64,000 bases of DNA. Source: an uncultured Clostridia bacterium. Lineage in GTDB: Bacteria > Bacillota > Clostridia > Christensenellales > UBA1242. The notes under the pieces are model-generated. The model was not told the origin of the DNA. It did not search any database and worked only from the letters and a program-made list of their open reading frames with translations. Position numbers and translations under genes: made by a program. The DNA lies in assembly GCA_934748015.1 (NCBI GenBank), contig CAKVHF010000002.1, positions 186,001 through 250,000 of the forward strand, given 5' to 3'. Below, piece after piece: positions 38,448 through 47,703 of this stretch (positions are counted from its first letter, which is position 1; the number at the start of each line of letters is the position of its first letter).

Positions 38448-39190
38448 AGTAGGCTATCTAGGTCGACTGTTTTGGTTTTCTTAAGTTTGCGTGCATAGTG
38501 CACAGTTTTTGGCTTTGGCTTGCGGTACATAAGTATCACAATAACAATTATTGGCAAAGTTAAAATGGCAATGATTATTGCACAATCTATATTGGTTAGA
38601 GGGGTTGGGATGCGTGTATGATAATCGGCAGGAGTTTCGATAACTTCGGAGTTGATTGCGATAGAAGTCATGGACTTAATGTACTTGCTATAGATATATC
38701 CTTGCACACCAAAGTAGCTGACAAAGTACCAGACATTGCCTTGATAGTCGATTGCTTCTTCGCCATATATTTTGCCGATGTATTTTAAGTCAGAACAATT
38801 TTCGGGCACAACTGTTACGATGTTGTCATCATCTGCTTTTGGGGTTCTTCGCAAGTAGCATTTGCTGTTGATGCTAGTAAGTGTGCAGTTGGGATAGGGT
38901 TTGGTCGGAGTGCTAGAAACAAGTGTTATGTCACTCTTTTTGGCATAGCCACTGACACCGCTATATAATACTTTGTAGAAGTCTTCGCTGTAGTCGAGAG
39001 TGATTTCTACAAAGTATGTTTCTTCTAGTGTACATACTACATTGCCGTCTATTATATTGCTGGCACTCTTGTATAGATAAGCGTGGGAAGATGTTATTCT
39101 GCCATAGCCACTATATGCGTGAACAATTGCACTTGGAAGTAGTAGTAGGCAGATAATATATACAATCAATGGGATAAGTTTTTTTGGCAT
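38444..39190 (-). CDS. Secreted SH3-domain membrane protein
   Basis: 248 aa. Signal peptide at 1-25 (ends VHA), an SH3 domain at ~28-92 (ends 'GYAKKSD'), a second at ~100-175 (ends 'GYIYSKYIKSM'), a membrane helix at ~200-222 and a Lys/Arg-rich cytoplasmic tail. Same plan as the 807-aa protein at 34.9 kb but without the propeller, so the two are probably related and envelope-located. A good ribosome site (GGAGG) precedes the ATG. Its start lies 160 bp from the divergent large-terminase gene. Confidence 0.75.
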   Translation of the reverse strand: MPKKLIPLIVYIICLLLLPSAIVHAYSGYGRITSSHAYLYKSASNIIDGNVVCTLEETYFVEITLDYSEDFYKVLYSGVSGYAKKSDITLVSSTPTKPYPNCTLTSINSKCYLRRTPKADDDNIVTVVPENCSDLKYIGKIYGEEAIDYQGNVWYFVSYFGVQGYIYSKYIKSMTSIAINSEVIETPADYHTRIPTPLTNIDCAIIIAILTLPIIVIVILMYRKPKPKTVHYARKLKKTKTVDLDSLL

Positions 39191-39350
39191 ATATCCCTCC
39201 TATATTAAGTAATATATTTGCTAGTATTATAGACTATTTAGCACATGCATACTTGTATATATATTTGACTTATTGTGTAGAGTTTTGGCGATTATTGATA
39301 AGGTAAAATAGGTACTATGCATATTATTATGCAAAAAAAGGAGAAAATGC

Positions 39351-40784
39351 TTGAAAAAGGGAGAAATTAGTAATAAACTGCAAGCAATTGAGCGTGAAAT
39401 ACATAACAGATTTGGCAACGCAAATCTACTGAGGTATAACACTGGAGATAAGGTACATAATAAGCAACTGGAGTTTCACAAAAACATGCACAAAAATCGT
39501 TGGGTTTTTGGCGGAAACAGAAGTGGAAAAACGGAGTGTGGAGCGGTAGAAACGGTGTGGCTTGCACGAGGCAATCATCCTTATCGCAAGGTGGAAGGAG
39601 ATACTTGTGGTTGGGTTGTATCGCTTAGCACGCAGGTTCAGAGGGATGTTGCACAGAAGAAGATTTTGCATTATCTTAACAAAGATTGGATCGAGGATAT
39701 TATCATGCTATCGGGCAAAAAATCTGCCTGTGAGTATGGTGTGATAGATACAATTTTGGTAAAAAACATTTTCGGTGGAATATCAAAAATTGGGTTTAAA
39801 AGTTGCGACCAAGGGCGAGAGAAATTTCAAGGAACAAGCCTTGATTATGTGTGGTTTGATGAAGAGCCTCCCTTGGATATATACACCGAATGTAAGATGC
39901 GTGTGCTAGATAAGGCTGGAATACTGTACGGAACAATGACACCGCTAAAAGGGCTTACTTGGGTATACGAGCAGATATATCTAAATAACAATAATGATCC
40001 CGATGTGTGGTACGAGCAGATGGAGTGGGCGGATAATCCGTTTCTAAAGAAAGAAGAGATAGATAAGTTAACTAAGTCTTTGGCTTATGACGAATTGGAT
40101 AGTCGTAGGTATGGCAATTTTAGTGGATTTGGTGGCAGGGTGTATGGTGTGTTTGACGAGAACATTCATGTAATAGATCCCTTTGATGTGCCTAAGGATT
40201 GGTACGATAATATCAGTATTGATCCGGGGCTAAATAACCCACTTAGTTGTCACTGGTATGCGGTGGATTATGACGGCAATGTATATGTTATAGCTGAGCA
40301 TTTCGAGGCAGAGAAAGACATAGTGTATCACAGTAATAAGATCAAGGAAATAAGTGCTAGGCTAGGTTGGAAAACTAACTATAGTGGCAAGATAGAAGCG
40401 TTGATAGATAGTGCTGCCAATCAGAAAACTCTGGCATCTGTCAAGAGTGTAACCGAACTATTTGCCGAACAGGGCATACTTGTTAACCCTAAGGTCAACA
40501 AAGATTTATTTTCTGGCATAAGCCGTGTTAAGCAATATCTTAAGGATGCTAGTGGCAGATCTAGGTTATATATATTTCGCAATTGCACCAATCTTATTAG
40601 GGAATTCAAATCATATTATTGGTCGGACAGTGATGTTCCGATCAAGGCAGACGATCACAGCTTAGATGAGTTGAGATATTATATTATGAGTAGGCCAGAT
40701 ATTCCTAAGCCTAAAGAAGTCAAAAGCATAGTGCAGTTAAATAAAGAAAAGTTAATACGAAGATTAAGAAGAAATATTTCGTGA
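39351..40784 (+). CDS. terL: Phage terminase large subunit
   Basis: 477 aa from TTG 39351 (AAGGAG 7 nt upstream; the nearby ATG 39347 is out of frame and stops at once). ATPase domain: Walker A G54-GNRSGKT61 and Walker B ending D170-E171 (YVWFDEE). RNase-H-like nuclease domain with acidic residues D291 (SIDPG), D353 (ALIDSA) and D434/D435/D439 near the end. All catalytic residues are present. It should be the motor that packages DNA into the capsid and cuts it. First gene of the structural operon that runs to the terminator at 50.5 kb. Confidence 0.92.
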   Translation: MKKGEISNKLQAIEREIHNRFGNANLLRYNTGDKVHNKQLEFHKNMHKNRWVFGGNRSGKTECGAVETVWLARGNHPYRKVEGDTCGWVVSLSTQVQRDVAQKKILHYLNKDWIEDIIMLSGKKSACEYGVIDTILVKNIFGGISKIGFKSCDQGREKFQGTSLDYVWFDEEPPLDIYTECKMRVLDKAGILYGTMTPLKGLTWVYEQIYLNNNNDPDVWYEQMEWADNPFLKKEEIDKLTKSLAYDELDSRRYGNFSGFGGRVYGVFDENIHVIDPFDVPKDWYDNISIDPGLNNPLSCHWYAVDYDGNVYVIAEHFEAEKDIVYHSNKIKEISARLGWKTNYSGKIEALIDSAANQKTLASVKSVTELFAEQGILVNPKVNKDLFSGISRVKQYLKDASGRSRLYIFRNCTNLIREFKSYYWSDSDVPIKADDHSLDELRYYIMSRPDIPKPKEVKSIVQLNKEKLIRRLRRNIS

Positions 40785-40890
40785 GTAAAGTAATGTTTGC
40801 TATAGCGAAATATTTTTTTGGCACTAAAATTTGAAATGCGGTATTTTCCATGATTTACTATTGACGAAATATAAAAACACAAAGGAGCGG

Positions 40891-40908
40891 ATGGACAATA
40901 TAAGGTGA
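40891..40908 (+). promoter_or_regulatory. Five-codon leader cistron coupling translation
   Basis: ATG at 40891 preceded by a strong AAAGGAG (40881-40887) encodes MDNIR and stops at 40906-40908, one nucleotide before the ATG of the next gene (40910). That gene's own ribosome site (AAGGTG) is only 2 nt away, so re-initiation from the leader likely drives it. The rest of 40785-40890 shows no gene. Confidence 0.4.
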
Positions 40909-40909
40909 T

Positions 40910-41224
40910 ATGAAGACAAAGAAAGTGAAGACGACTGAGATTGTAGAAAGCTCTGATGATGTTAGGCAGGCTTTGATCAAAAAGGCACTGGGTTATGAGG
41001 CAAAAGAGATCGTGGAAGAGTATAGCCTAGTGGATAATGATCTTAAGTTGGTTAAGAAGAAGGTTAACACCAAGGTGTATCCGCCCGATCTGGATGCAAT
41101 AGAGATGGCTCTTAATAGTCAGCAAAGTGATGGCGTGTACGATAAGTATACAGACGAAGAATTGCTAGCGGAGCGAGATAAGTTGGTGCAAGCATACATG
41201 AGAATGAACAAAGGAGATAAGTAG
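40910..41224 (+). CDS. Small-terminase-like phage protein
   Basis: 104 aa. The central segment 'KEIVEEY...LKLVKKKVNTKVYPPDLDAIEMAL' resembles the C-terminal part of HTH-type terminase small subunits ('kkvtkk..PD..A...L'), but the DNA-binding HTH is missing. A charged helix completes it. Its place right after the large terminase supports a packaging role. It could instead be an adaptor for the connector. Translation is probably coupled to the 5-codon leader in front. Confidence 0.55.
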   Translation: MKTKKVKTTEIVESSDDVRQALIKKALGYEAKEIVEEYSLVDNDLKLVKKKVNTKVYPPDLDAIEMALNSQQSDGVYDKYTDEELLAERDKLVQAYMRMNKGDK

Positions 41225-41389
41225 ATGAATGTTATTAAGGCAAAATACTTAGTAAAGTGCGAAATACCCGGTTGCGAAAATATTGCTAAGCAAGCATTTT
41301 CGGCTGGTGCAGATGATAGTTGCAAGATAGCAGTATGCGACAAGTGTGTTAAAGCGATGTATAACAAGTTAAAAATCAAAAATGAATAA
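41225..41389 (+). CDS. Small four-cysteine zinc-ribbon-like phage peptide
   Basis: 54 aa, ATG 41225 next to the preceding stop, with AAAGGAG (41210-41216). Cysteines at 12, 17, 33, 38 and 41 (KCEIPGC ... VCDKC) suggest a small zinc ribbon. Basic C-terminus. No family recognised; the position between packaging and portal genes and the perfect ribosome site argue that it is real. Confidence 0.65.
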   Translation: MNVIKAKYLVKCEIPGCENIAKQAFSAGADDSCKIAVCDKCVKAMYNKLKIKNE

Positions 41390-41403
41390 GAGGAAAAGGT
41401 GAA

Positions 41404-43302
41404 ATGAGAAAAAAGATAAAACAGAATGAAATCGATAAAGACGAGTTTGAAAAAGAATATGTTGCAGAGGTTCTAGAAGATTTTCGTGCAAGGCAGTTGG
41501 ATCGAAAGATCTATGAGACTAAATGGCAAATGAATATCAATTATTATATTGGCAACCAATATTGCGTAGTGGATGGCAAAGGTGATGTTGTGGATAACTA
41601 CAAGCAATATATGTGGGAAGAGCGAGAGGTGTACAATCACATTGCACCAATAATAGAACTTAGACTAAGTAAACTTAGCAAGGTTAGGCCGACCCTTAAT
41701 GTAGTGCCATTTAGCGACAATGTAGACGATGTATCGTCTGCCAAAGTAAGCAAGAAGATACTTACAGCACAGACTTATGAAAACATGGTCAGTAAGATAT
41801 TGCAAGAAGGCACAATGTGGAGTGAAATATGTGGGACATGTCTATACAAGATTGGCTGGAACAACACTAAGGGTAAAATTGTAGGAAAGGACACTTTGGG
41901 AACGGATATCCACGAGGGCGATATTGAGATATCCGTAGTTACACCTTTTGAGATTTATCCAGATAGCAATACTTATTCTAACATCGAAGATTGTGCATCT
42001 ATCATTCATGCACGCACCTTGCACAAGGATGTTGTCAAGAACATCTGGGGTGTAGATGTAGAAGGCAAGAATATAGATGTGTATACACTGGATGTTACGC
42101 CTAAGATGATGCATGGCAATAGTACATATAACAATATGGGCAAAAAGGTTAAGAAAGACCATGTATTGGTGATAGAAAAATACGAACAGCCTAGCATTAG
42201 TTTGCCGGAAGGTAGACTTAGCATAATTGCTGGGGACAGACTAGTGTACATAGGTGATCTACCTTACATCAATTATGCAGAAGGCAAGCGTGGATTTCCT
42301 TTTGTCAAGCAAGTTGCCAATATTATTCCTAACTCTTTCTGGGGGCAAAGCATAATCGAAAGGCTTATTCCTATTCAGAAGTCATATAATGCATTGAAGA
42401 ATAGAAAACATGAGTTTCTTAATAGGCTTAGCATGGGAAACTTGGCTGTAGAAGACGGATCGATTGATATAGACAACCTAGAGGAAGAGGGCTTGATGCC
42501 GGGCAAAGTGCTAGTGTATCGCAACGGTTCTACTGCACCAAGAATGTTATCCACTGGCTCTGTCCCAATAGATTTCCAGTACGAAGAAAATCAACTACTA
42601 AATGAATTTATAGAGATATCTGGTGTTAGCGACCTTATCTCTAGCAAAAACATTAGTGGCAACATGAGTGGTGTCGCTCTGCAATTGTTGATTGAACAAG
42701 ACGAGGTGAGATTGCTTAGTAGTGCGGAAAACTTAAAAATTGCAGTATTGAAAATGGCAAAAATGGTCTTGAGATTATACAAGCAATATGCGACATTCCC
42801 TCATACAACAAGATTGGTTGGCAAGAATGGAAGTGTGGAACTTATGTACTGGCAAGGTTCTGATCTGGCGACCGAAGATGTTGTGTTTGAGACTGAGTAC
42901 GAGTTAAATCAGTCACTTGCCCAAAAGCGTAGTTCGATCATGGAGGTGTACAATGCGGGATTGCTACATGATGAGGATGGCAAGTTAAGCAATGGAATGA
43001 GACACAAGATATTATCTGAGTTGGGTTTTGATATCTGGGAGAACTCTATGGACGAAAAGAGCCTGCAAACAGGACAAGCCGAAAAGGAAAATGCAATGCT
43101 AGTAACCGATGGCAAAATGCCAGAACCTGGCGAAATAGATGATCACGAAGCACATATCACTGAGCATACATGCTTTGTGTTATCCAATGACTATTTGATA
43201 CAAGAGCGTAACAATCCAGCCCTAAGGCAAATAATGCTAAATCATATCAAGACACATAAGAAATATCTAAACATAATCAAACAGATAGAAGGAGATAAAT
43301 AA
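41404..43302 (+). CDS. Phage portal protein
   Basis: 632 aa, ATG with AGGAAAAGG upstream. The N-terminus is an acidic helix rich in Asp/Glu. 'Y.GNQY' at ~50, 'N.I.PII...LSKL...RP' at ~80-100 and the long helical 'LNRLSMGNLAVEDGSID' and 'SGNMSGVALQLLIEQDE' segments are typical of podovirus-type portals (P22 family). It should form the dodecameric ring for DNA entry and docking of the short tail. Its stop overlaps the scaffold start (TAATG), indicating coupled translation. Confidence 0.85.
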   Translation: MRKKIKQNEIDKDEFEKEYVAEVLEDFRARQLDRKIYETKWQMNINYYIGNQYCVVDGKGDVVDNYKQYMWEEREVYNHIAPIIELRLSKLSKVRPTLNVVPFSDNVDDVSSAKVSKKILTAQTYENMVSKILQEGTMWSEICGTCLYKIGWNNTKGKIVGKDTLGTDIHEGDIEISVVTPFEIYPDSNTYSNIEDCASIIHARTLHKDVVKNIWGVDVEGKNIDVYTLDVTPKMMHGNSTYNNMGKKVKKDHVLVIEKYEQPSISLPEGRLSIIAGDRLVYIGDLPYINYAEGKRGFPFVKQVANIIPNSFWGQSIIERLIPIQKSYNALKNRKHEFLNRLSMGNLAVEDGSIDIDNLEEEGLMPGKVLVYRNGSTAPRMLSTGSVPIDFQYEENQLLNEFIEISGVSDLISSKNISGNMSGVALQLLIEQDEVRLLSSAENLKIAVLKMAKMVLRLYKQYATFPHTTRLVGKNGSVELMYWQGSDLATEDVVFETEYELNQSLAQKRSSIMEVYNAGLLHDEDGKLSNGMRHKILSELGFDIWENSMDEKSLQTGQAEKENAMLVTDGKMPEPGEIDDHEAHITEHTCFVLSNDYLIQERNNPALRQIMLNHIKTHKKYLNIIKQIEGDK

Positions 43303-43940
43303 TGGAAGAAAATATTACAAACAAGGAACAACCAGATACTACTTGTTCGGTTAATGTCGCAGCGGCGAGTGAGGTAAGTAGTAATGACGAAAGTAGTTCT
43401 GGCTCCTTGTATGGTAAATTTAAAGATGCCGAGAGTTTGTATAACGGTTACAAAGAGTTGGAGAAAGAATTTACAAAGAAAAGTCAACTGTTAAGCGAAC
43501 TAAAGTCTAATGCGGTCGATAATACTGCAAAAGTACCGATCTATGAGACTGAAAATTGGCAAAGCGAAATCGACAATTTTTTAAGCAATAATAAATATGC
43601 CAATGATTTTGCTAAAGATATGGCACAAACCTTGATGCAAGATAGGGATCTTGCTTGTATGCCCAATTGTCTAGACTTGGCATACAATAAGGTTGTTGCC
43701 AAGAAATATTTAAGTCAAGAAGATATGGCGAAGGATGAAAATTTCTTAAACAACTATATCTACAACAATGAGGAGATTAGATCCAAAATTGTTGGCGGAT
43801 ATCTAAATGACTTAAAGAAAAATTCTGCACCACCGATAGTTATCCAGCAACGTGGGGACACGGTAGGTGTTATTACTCCAACCAAGCCTAAAGATTTGAG
43901 CGAAGCGAGGAAACTAGTAGAGCAACTCTTTGGGCGATAA
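43302..43940 (+). CDS. Capsid scaffolding protein
   Basis: 212 aa, acidic, Ser/Asn-rich N-terminus, then a coiled-coil-prone helix ('GYKELEKEFTKKSQLLSELKS') and a C-terminal basic/hydrophobic helix ('DLSEARKLVEQLFGR'). Size, charge and the place between portal and capsid identify a scaffold. No protease motif is seen, so the scaffold may leave the procapsid intact, as in P22. Confidence 0.75.
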   Translation: MEENITNKEQPDTTCSVNVAAASEVSSNDESSSGSLYGKFKDAESLYNGYKELEKEFTKKSQLLSELKSNAVDNTAKVPIYETENWQSEIDNFLSNNKYANDFAKDMAQTLMQDRDLACMPNCLDLAYNKVVAKKYLSQEDMAKDENFLNNYIYNNEEIRSKIVGGYLNDLKKNSAPPIVIQQRGDTVGVITPTKPKDLSEARKLVEQLFGR

Positions 43941-43976
43941 AAAATATTTTTGTAATGAAATGGAAAGGAGAAAATA

Positions 43977-45152
43977 ATGGTTACATTACAGACAGCCGAA
44001 GATGCGTTGAAGTCGGTATATCTAGGGGTTGTATCCGACCAACTTAATATTAATGCCAACCCTCTACTTAACAAAATCAAACAATCTACAGCAGATGTAT
44101 GGGGCAAGGAGATTATCAAACTAGCACCTTATGGTATCAATGGTGGTATCGGCGCAGGCGGTGAGACAGATGCTCTTCCTGTTGCTAAAGAGAATAAGTA
44201 TGTTAAGTTCGTTAGTACTCTTAAAAACTTATATGGAACAATCGAAATTTCTGATAAGGCAATGCGTGCTAGCCAGAACAATTCTGGTGCATTTGTTAAC
44301 CTACTTAATGCAGAAATGGAAGGATTGATCAAAGCCAGTACTTTTAACTTTGGTCGTATGCTTTATGGCAACGGAAGTGGAGTTCTTGCCACGACCGCTA
44401 CACATACTGCCAATGACGCTGAAGCAACAGTTGATTCTGTTAAGAATTTGATCGAAGGAATGTATGTTGAATTTATTGCAACTGCATCAGGAACAAAACT
44501 TGCTGGTGTTGCAAGAAGAATTGTATATGTAGATAGAGCCAATAAGAAGGTAAAATTTGATAGTGGTATTTCTACTGCTCTAGGTGATGATTATTATATT
44601 GTTGTTCAAGGTTCTTATAACAACGAGATCACTGGACTAGGCAAAATATTTGATAGTTCTGCTACATCACTATATGGCTTAACTAAGACAGATTATCCTT
44701 GGCTTACTCCATATACTAAGGGTTCTGTGGGAAGTATCACTGATACTGCTATCCAGACTGCAATTGATGAGTTGGAGGAATATGCAGGTAGTACTGTAGA
44801 CTTTATTACTTGCTCTAGTGCAGTTAAGAGAGCATATCAATCATATCTATCCACTTACAAGCGTAACATTGATGTTATGGATCTAGCAGGTGGCTACAAG
44901 GCAATATCTTATGCAGGTATTCCAGTTGTATCAGATAGATTTATTGCAGACGATACTATGTATCTACTTAATACTAAAGAATTTACTCTACACCAATTGT
45001 GCGATTGGCAATGGCTAGAGGGTGAAGATGGCAGAATAATCAAGCAAAAGCAAGGTTATCCTGTATACAATGCTACTCTAGTAAAATATGCAGATCTTAT
45101 CTGTGACAAGCCTAGCGGACAAGCTAAGTTGACTGGCATTACAACAACTTAA
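43977..45152 (+). CDS. Major capsid protein, HK97-fold type
   Basis: 391 aa, GGAGAAA ribosome site. N-terminal 'LQTAEDALKSVYLGVVSDQLN', Ala/Gly-rich E-loop-like segment ('GINGGIGAGGETDALP'), then 'SDKAMRAS', and a late P-domain region 'DFITCSSAVKRAYQSYL' and 'YAGIPVVSDRF...MYLLN' are the usual pattern of Gram-positive-phage capsid proteins of HK97 fold. Codons (frequent CTA, GGT, AAC) look like the host's well-expressed genes. A terminator-like hairpin follows, which would make capsid mRNA more abundant than the downstream genes. Confidence 0.85.
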   Translation: MVTLQTAEDALKSVYLGVVSDQLNINANPLLNKIKQSTADVWGKEIIKLAPYGINGGIGAGGETDALPVAKENKYVKFVSTLKNLYGTIEISDKAMRASQNNSGAFVNLLNAEMEGLIKASTFNFGRMLYGNGSGVLATTATHTANDAEATVDSVKNLIEGMYVEFIATASGTKLAGVARRIVYVDRANKKVKFDSGISTALGDDYYIVVQGSYNNEITGLGKIFDSSATSLYGLTKTDYPWLTPYTKGSVGSITDTAIQTAIDELEEYAGSTVDFITCSSAVKRAYQSYLSTYKRNIDVMDLAGGYKAISYAGIPVVSDRFIADDTMYLLNTKEFTLHQLCDWQWLEGEDGRIIKQKQGYPVYNATLVKYADLICDKPSGQAKLTGITTT

Positions 45153-45191
45153 AATAAATATGCTAAATAATTAATAGCAAAATAAAAATGT

Positions 45192-45225
45192 GGCTACGGT
45201 TGGATGTCAATCGTAGCCTTACATT
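45192..45225 (+). terminator. Partial terminator after the capsid gene
   Basis: GGCTACGGTT (45192-45201) pairs with AATCGTAGCC (45209-45218), one G.T pair, 7-nt loop, but the T-tract is weak (TTACATTTT). Probably attenuates read-through after the capsid gene. Confidence 0.6.
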
Positions 45226-45247
45226 TTAAATACCGAGGGAGCAAAAA

Positions 45248-45634
45248 GTGATATATAAAATAGTGATTAAAAAAGATATGTTCAATATATCTGTTAGACT
45301 AAAAAAAATAGATAGTGGATATTATATCGTGTTCAATAATCTCAAGAATGTTTTCGAAGTGCACAATAGTAAGCAAGGGTTAGACACCTATTGCTTAACT
45401 AGTCCCTACGATAGATTGGATAGTAGGCTTATTGAATATGTTTTGAAGACAAGTTCTAGATTTTGCTCTCAGATATTTGACCAAATAGATAAGAATAACC
45501 AAGACTTGATAGATAGTGCTGTCAATAATCAGCAAGACAAGGTTAGGAGTAATCTAAAGGATATATATAGTGTTGTATCCAATAGTAGCAAAAGTTATGA
45601 TCTAATTAATAGTATGAAAACAAAATGGATGTGA
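45248..45634 (+). CDS. Phage hypothetical protein, possible head decoration
   Basis: 128 aa from GTG 45248 (GAGGGA upstream). No family recognised. The N-terminal half is beta-like ('YKIVIKKDMF..SVRLKKIDSGYYIVF'), the C-terminal half helical and charged. It lies between capsid and connector, where decoration or head-completion genes sit. The end overlaps or abuts the next gene. Confidence 0.55.
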   Translation: MIYKIVIKKDMFNISVRLKKIDSGYYIVFNNLKNVFEVHNSKQGLDTYCLTSPYDRLDSRLIEYVLKTSSRFCSQIFDQIDKNNQDLIDSAVNNQQDKVRSNLKDIYSVVSNSSKSYDLINSMKTKWM

Positions 45635-45639
45635 AAAGT

Positions 45640-46206
45640 ATGAAAGTTAATAATATATTGAAAATAAGTGCAATCATGTTGCAACTGTCAGGTGTAGAGC
45701 AAGTGCTTAAGACTTGTGACGAGGTGACAGAGGTTAAGAACAAAGACTTAGAATTATTGAAAGATTGTGTAAATATTGTGTGCAACAGCATTGCAACCGA
45801 TTATTTGCCATTGACCGAAAGAAGGCTTATAAAGGTGAGTAATGGAAAGTTGAAATGGGTGGATCTTAGCGACAAACAAATATTCAAGATACTTAGTGTC
45901 AAAGATAACTATGGGTGTAAGTTAAGGTACAAAATTGTTGGTGACGGTATTGAAGTGGATAATAGCGGATATATTTCTATATTATATAGTTATTTTCCTG
46001 CAGAGTATAATTACAATGATACAATTGATGTCTTTGGGTGCAATATTACAGAAAGGATCTTTGCAATGGGTGTTGTGGCGGAGTATCTATTTATAGTAGG
46101 CAACAGCGATGATGCGGTAGTATGGCAAGATAGATATGCTAAAGCCATGCAAAGTGCGATGCGAAATAGCAAAGAGGTAATAATGCCTAAACGAAGGTGG
46201 TGGTAA
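45640..46206 (+). CDS. Head-tail connector (adaptor)
   Basis: 188 aa from ATG 45640, five bases after the previous stop; ATG 45625 is an alternative without a ribosome site. The helix-rich body with 'LLKDCVNIVCNSIATDYLPL', a central beta part and the C-terminal 'AEYLF..GNSDDA..W.DRYAKAMQ' helix ending in basic 'MPKRRWW' match podovirus head-tail connectors (gp4/tail-tube-A-like). It should cap the portal and hold the nozzle. Confidence 0.65.
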   Translation: MKVNNILKISAIMLQLSGVEQVLKTCDEVTEVKNKDLELLKDCVNIVCNSIATDYLPLTERRLIKVSNGKLKWVDLSDKQIFKILSVKDNYGCKLRYKIVGDGIEVDNSGYISILYSYFPAEYNYNDTIDVFGCNITERIFAMGVVAEYLFIVGNSDDAVVWQDRYAKAMQSAMRNSKEVIMPKRRWW

Positions 46207-46209
46207 GAT

Positions 46210-47703
46210 ATGTATTATCACAACCGTATAGCAAATAGAAATATAACATATAAGCAATATAACTATGCTAGTTTCTCTAGCGGGATCAACACCGATTATG
46301 ATGAAAAGTTGTTACCTGTAAAGTATGCCAAAAGCACATATAATTATTGCTATCAGAATGGTGCACTTAAGACTGGGCTTGGGATCAGAGAACTAGAGAT
46401 TGCTTATGATCTAAACGACAAAACCAAAACAAAAAAAATAACAATGCCAAATGGTGTGTACCCACTGGCTACTTACAATTATGTTAGATATAATTACGAA
46501 CTAGATAAGCCGTTTGATAGTCTTATTGTGTATGGTTCGGACAAGTATCTGTATATGATAAGAATGTACGAGGTTGGCAGTGAGTGTACTAAGTTAGACG
46601 AGTATCAATTTAGCCAAATACCTATGGTTGCTAACTACAACATTAACGGAGTAGATAGCCTAATAATTGCAACTAAAGATGAAGGCATGTATGTGTGGGA
46701 CGGATATAGCGAAGTTGCCAAAATAAATAATGCACCAGCGATAAGCAGTATGTGTATACATTACGAAAGGATGTATGTTACGACTAGTGGGGATATGCGT
46801 AGCGTATATTTCAGTGATGATCTAGATCCAACTAACTGGTCGCAAAGTCTGACAGAGGGTGGATTTATTAATCTTATGGATGAAAGGGGAACGTCTAATA
46901 AGGTTGTTAGTTTCAATGACTGTCTATATGTTTTTAGGGAATATGGTATAGACAAGATCATTGCTTATGCTGATCAGACTAGTTTTCAGGTAGTTCCGTT
47001 ATTCACATCTAGTACACGCATATATACTGACACCATTAGGTTGTGTGGCGACCGAATAATGTTTCTAGCAACCGATGGTATTTACTATTTTTCGGGTCTC
47101 AGCACAACCAAATATGAACTTAATATCAATGACTTGTTTGTCAAAGCAGATAACTCCAATGCGGTTGGTGCTTACTATAATGGCAAGTATTATTTGGCAT
47201 GTAGATTGCACATGGATGATGACATTGTTGGTTGTGAAAATACAACATACAACAATAACATTTTGTTAGAACTAAATATAAGATCGGGCGAACTTAATAT
47301 CCTTAGAGGATATGATATAGTTAACTTACAGACACTTAACAATAAGAACATGAGTAAGCTAGTAATCTTAATGAGAGATGGAAGCAAAATAAGACTAGGC
47401 GAACTATGTGTAACAGGTGAAGTTTTTGGTGTAGCAACTACCAAAATATGGAAGAGTCCTAAGACATCTTTCGGGTACAGTTATAAGGAAAAATTATTAA
47501 AGCAGATAACTATTAATACAGACTGTGATATAGAGGTAGAAGTCGAGGCTGATGATAGAATTGTGCGATATGATGTGTGTGCAAGTTCAGTTCCAACAAG
47601 TATAAAACCTAATCTAAAATCTAGAGAATTTGCAATCAATTTCATTTGTAAAAAATCTAATGCAAATATATCCAATCCACAAGTAATAATAGGTGTGTTA
47701 TGA
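46210..47703 (+). CDS. Tail nozzle-like beta-propeller protein
   Basis: 497 aa. Starts with 'YASFSSGINTDYDE..LP...A....N' and goes through repeated strands ('LIVYGSDKYLYMI', 'DSLIIATKDEGMYVWDG', 'MYVTTSGDMRSVYFSD') of a beta-propeller, as in tail nozzle proteins such as T7 gp12. A C-terminal beta-sandwich-like part follows. Right after the connector and before the fibre, this order is typical of short tails. Stop overlaps the next start (ATGA). Confidence 0.7.
   Translation: MYYHNRIANRNITYKQYNYASFSSGINTDYDEKLLPVKYAKSTYNYCYQNGALKTGLGIRELEIAYDLNDKTKTKKITMPNGVYPLATYNYVRYNYELDKPFDSLIVYGSDKYLYMIRMYEVGSECTKLDEYQFSQIPMVANYNINGVDSLIIATKDEGMYVWDGYSEVAKINNAPAISSMCIHYERMYVTTSGDMRSVYFSDDLDPTNWSQSLTEGGFINLMDERGTSNKVVSFNDCLYVFREYGIDKIIAYADQTSFQVVPLFTSSTRIYTDTIRLCGDRIMFLATDGIYYFSGLSTTKYELNINDLFVKADNSNAVGAYYNGKYYLACRLHMDDDIVGCENTTYNNNILLELNIRSGELNILRGYDIVNLQTLNNKNMSKLVILMRDGSKIRLGELCVTGEVFGVATTKIWKSPKTSFGYSYKEKLLKQITINTDCDIEVEVEADDRIVRYDVCASSVPTSIKPNLKSREFAINFICKKSNANISNPQVIIGVL

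Noticed and set aside
43977..45152. N4-gp56-type capsid assignment
   Set aside because: The N-terminal pattern and late-domain motifs fit the common HK97-fold capsid of Gram-positive phages better; I see no N4-gp56 signature.
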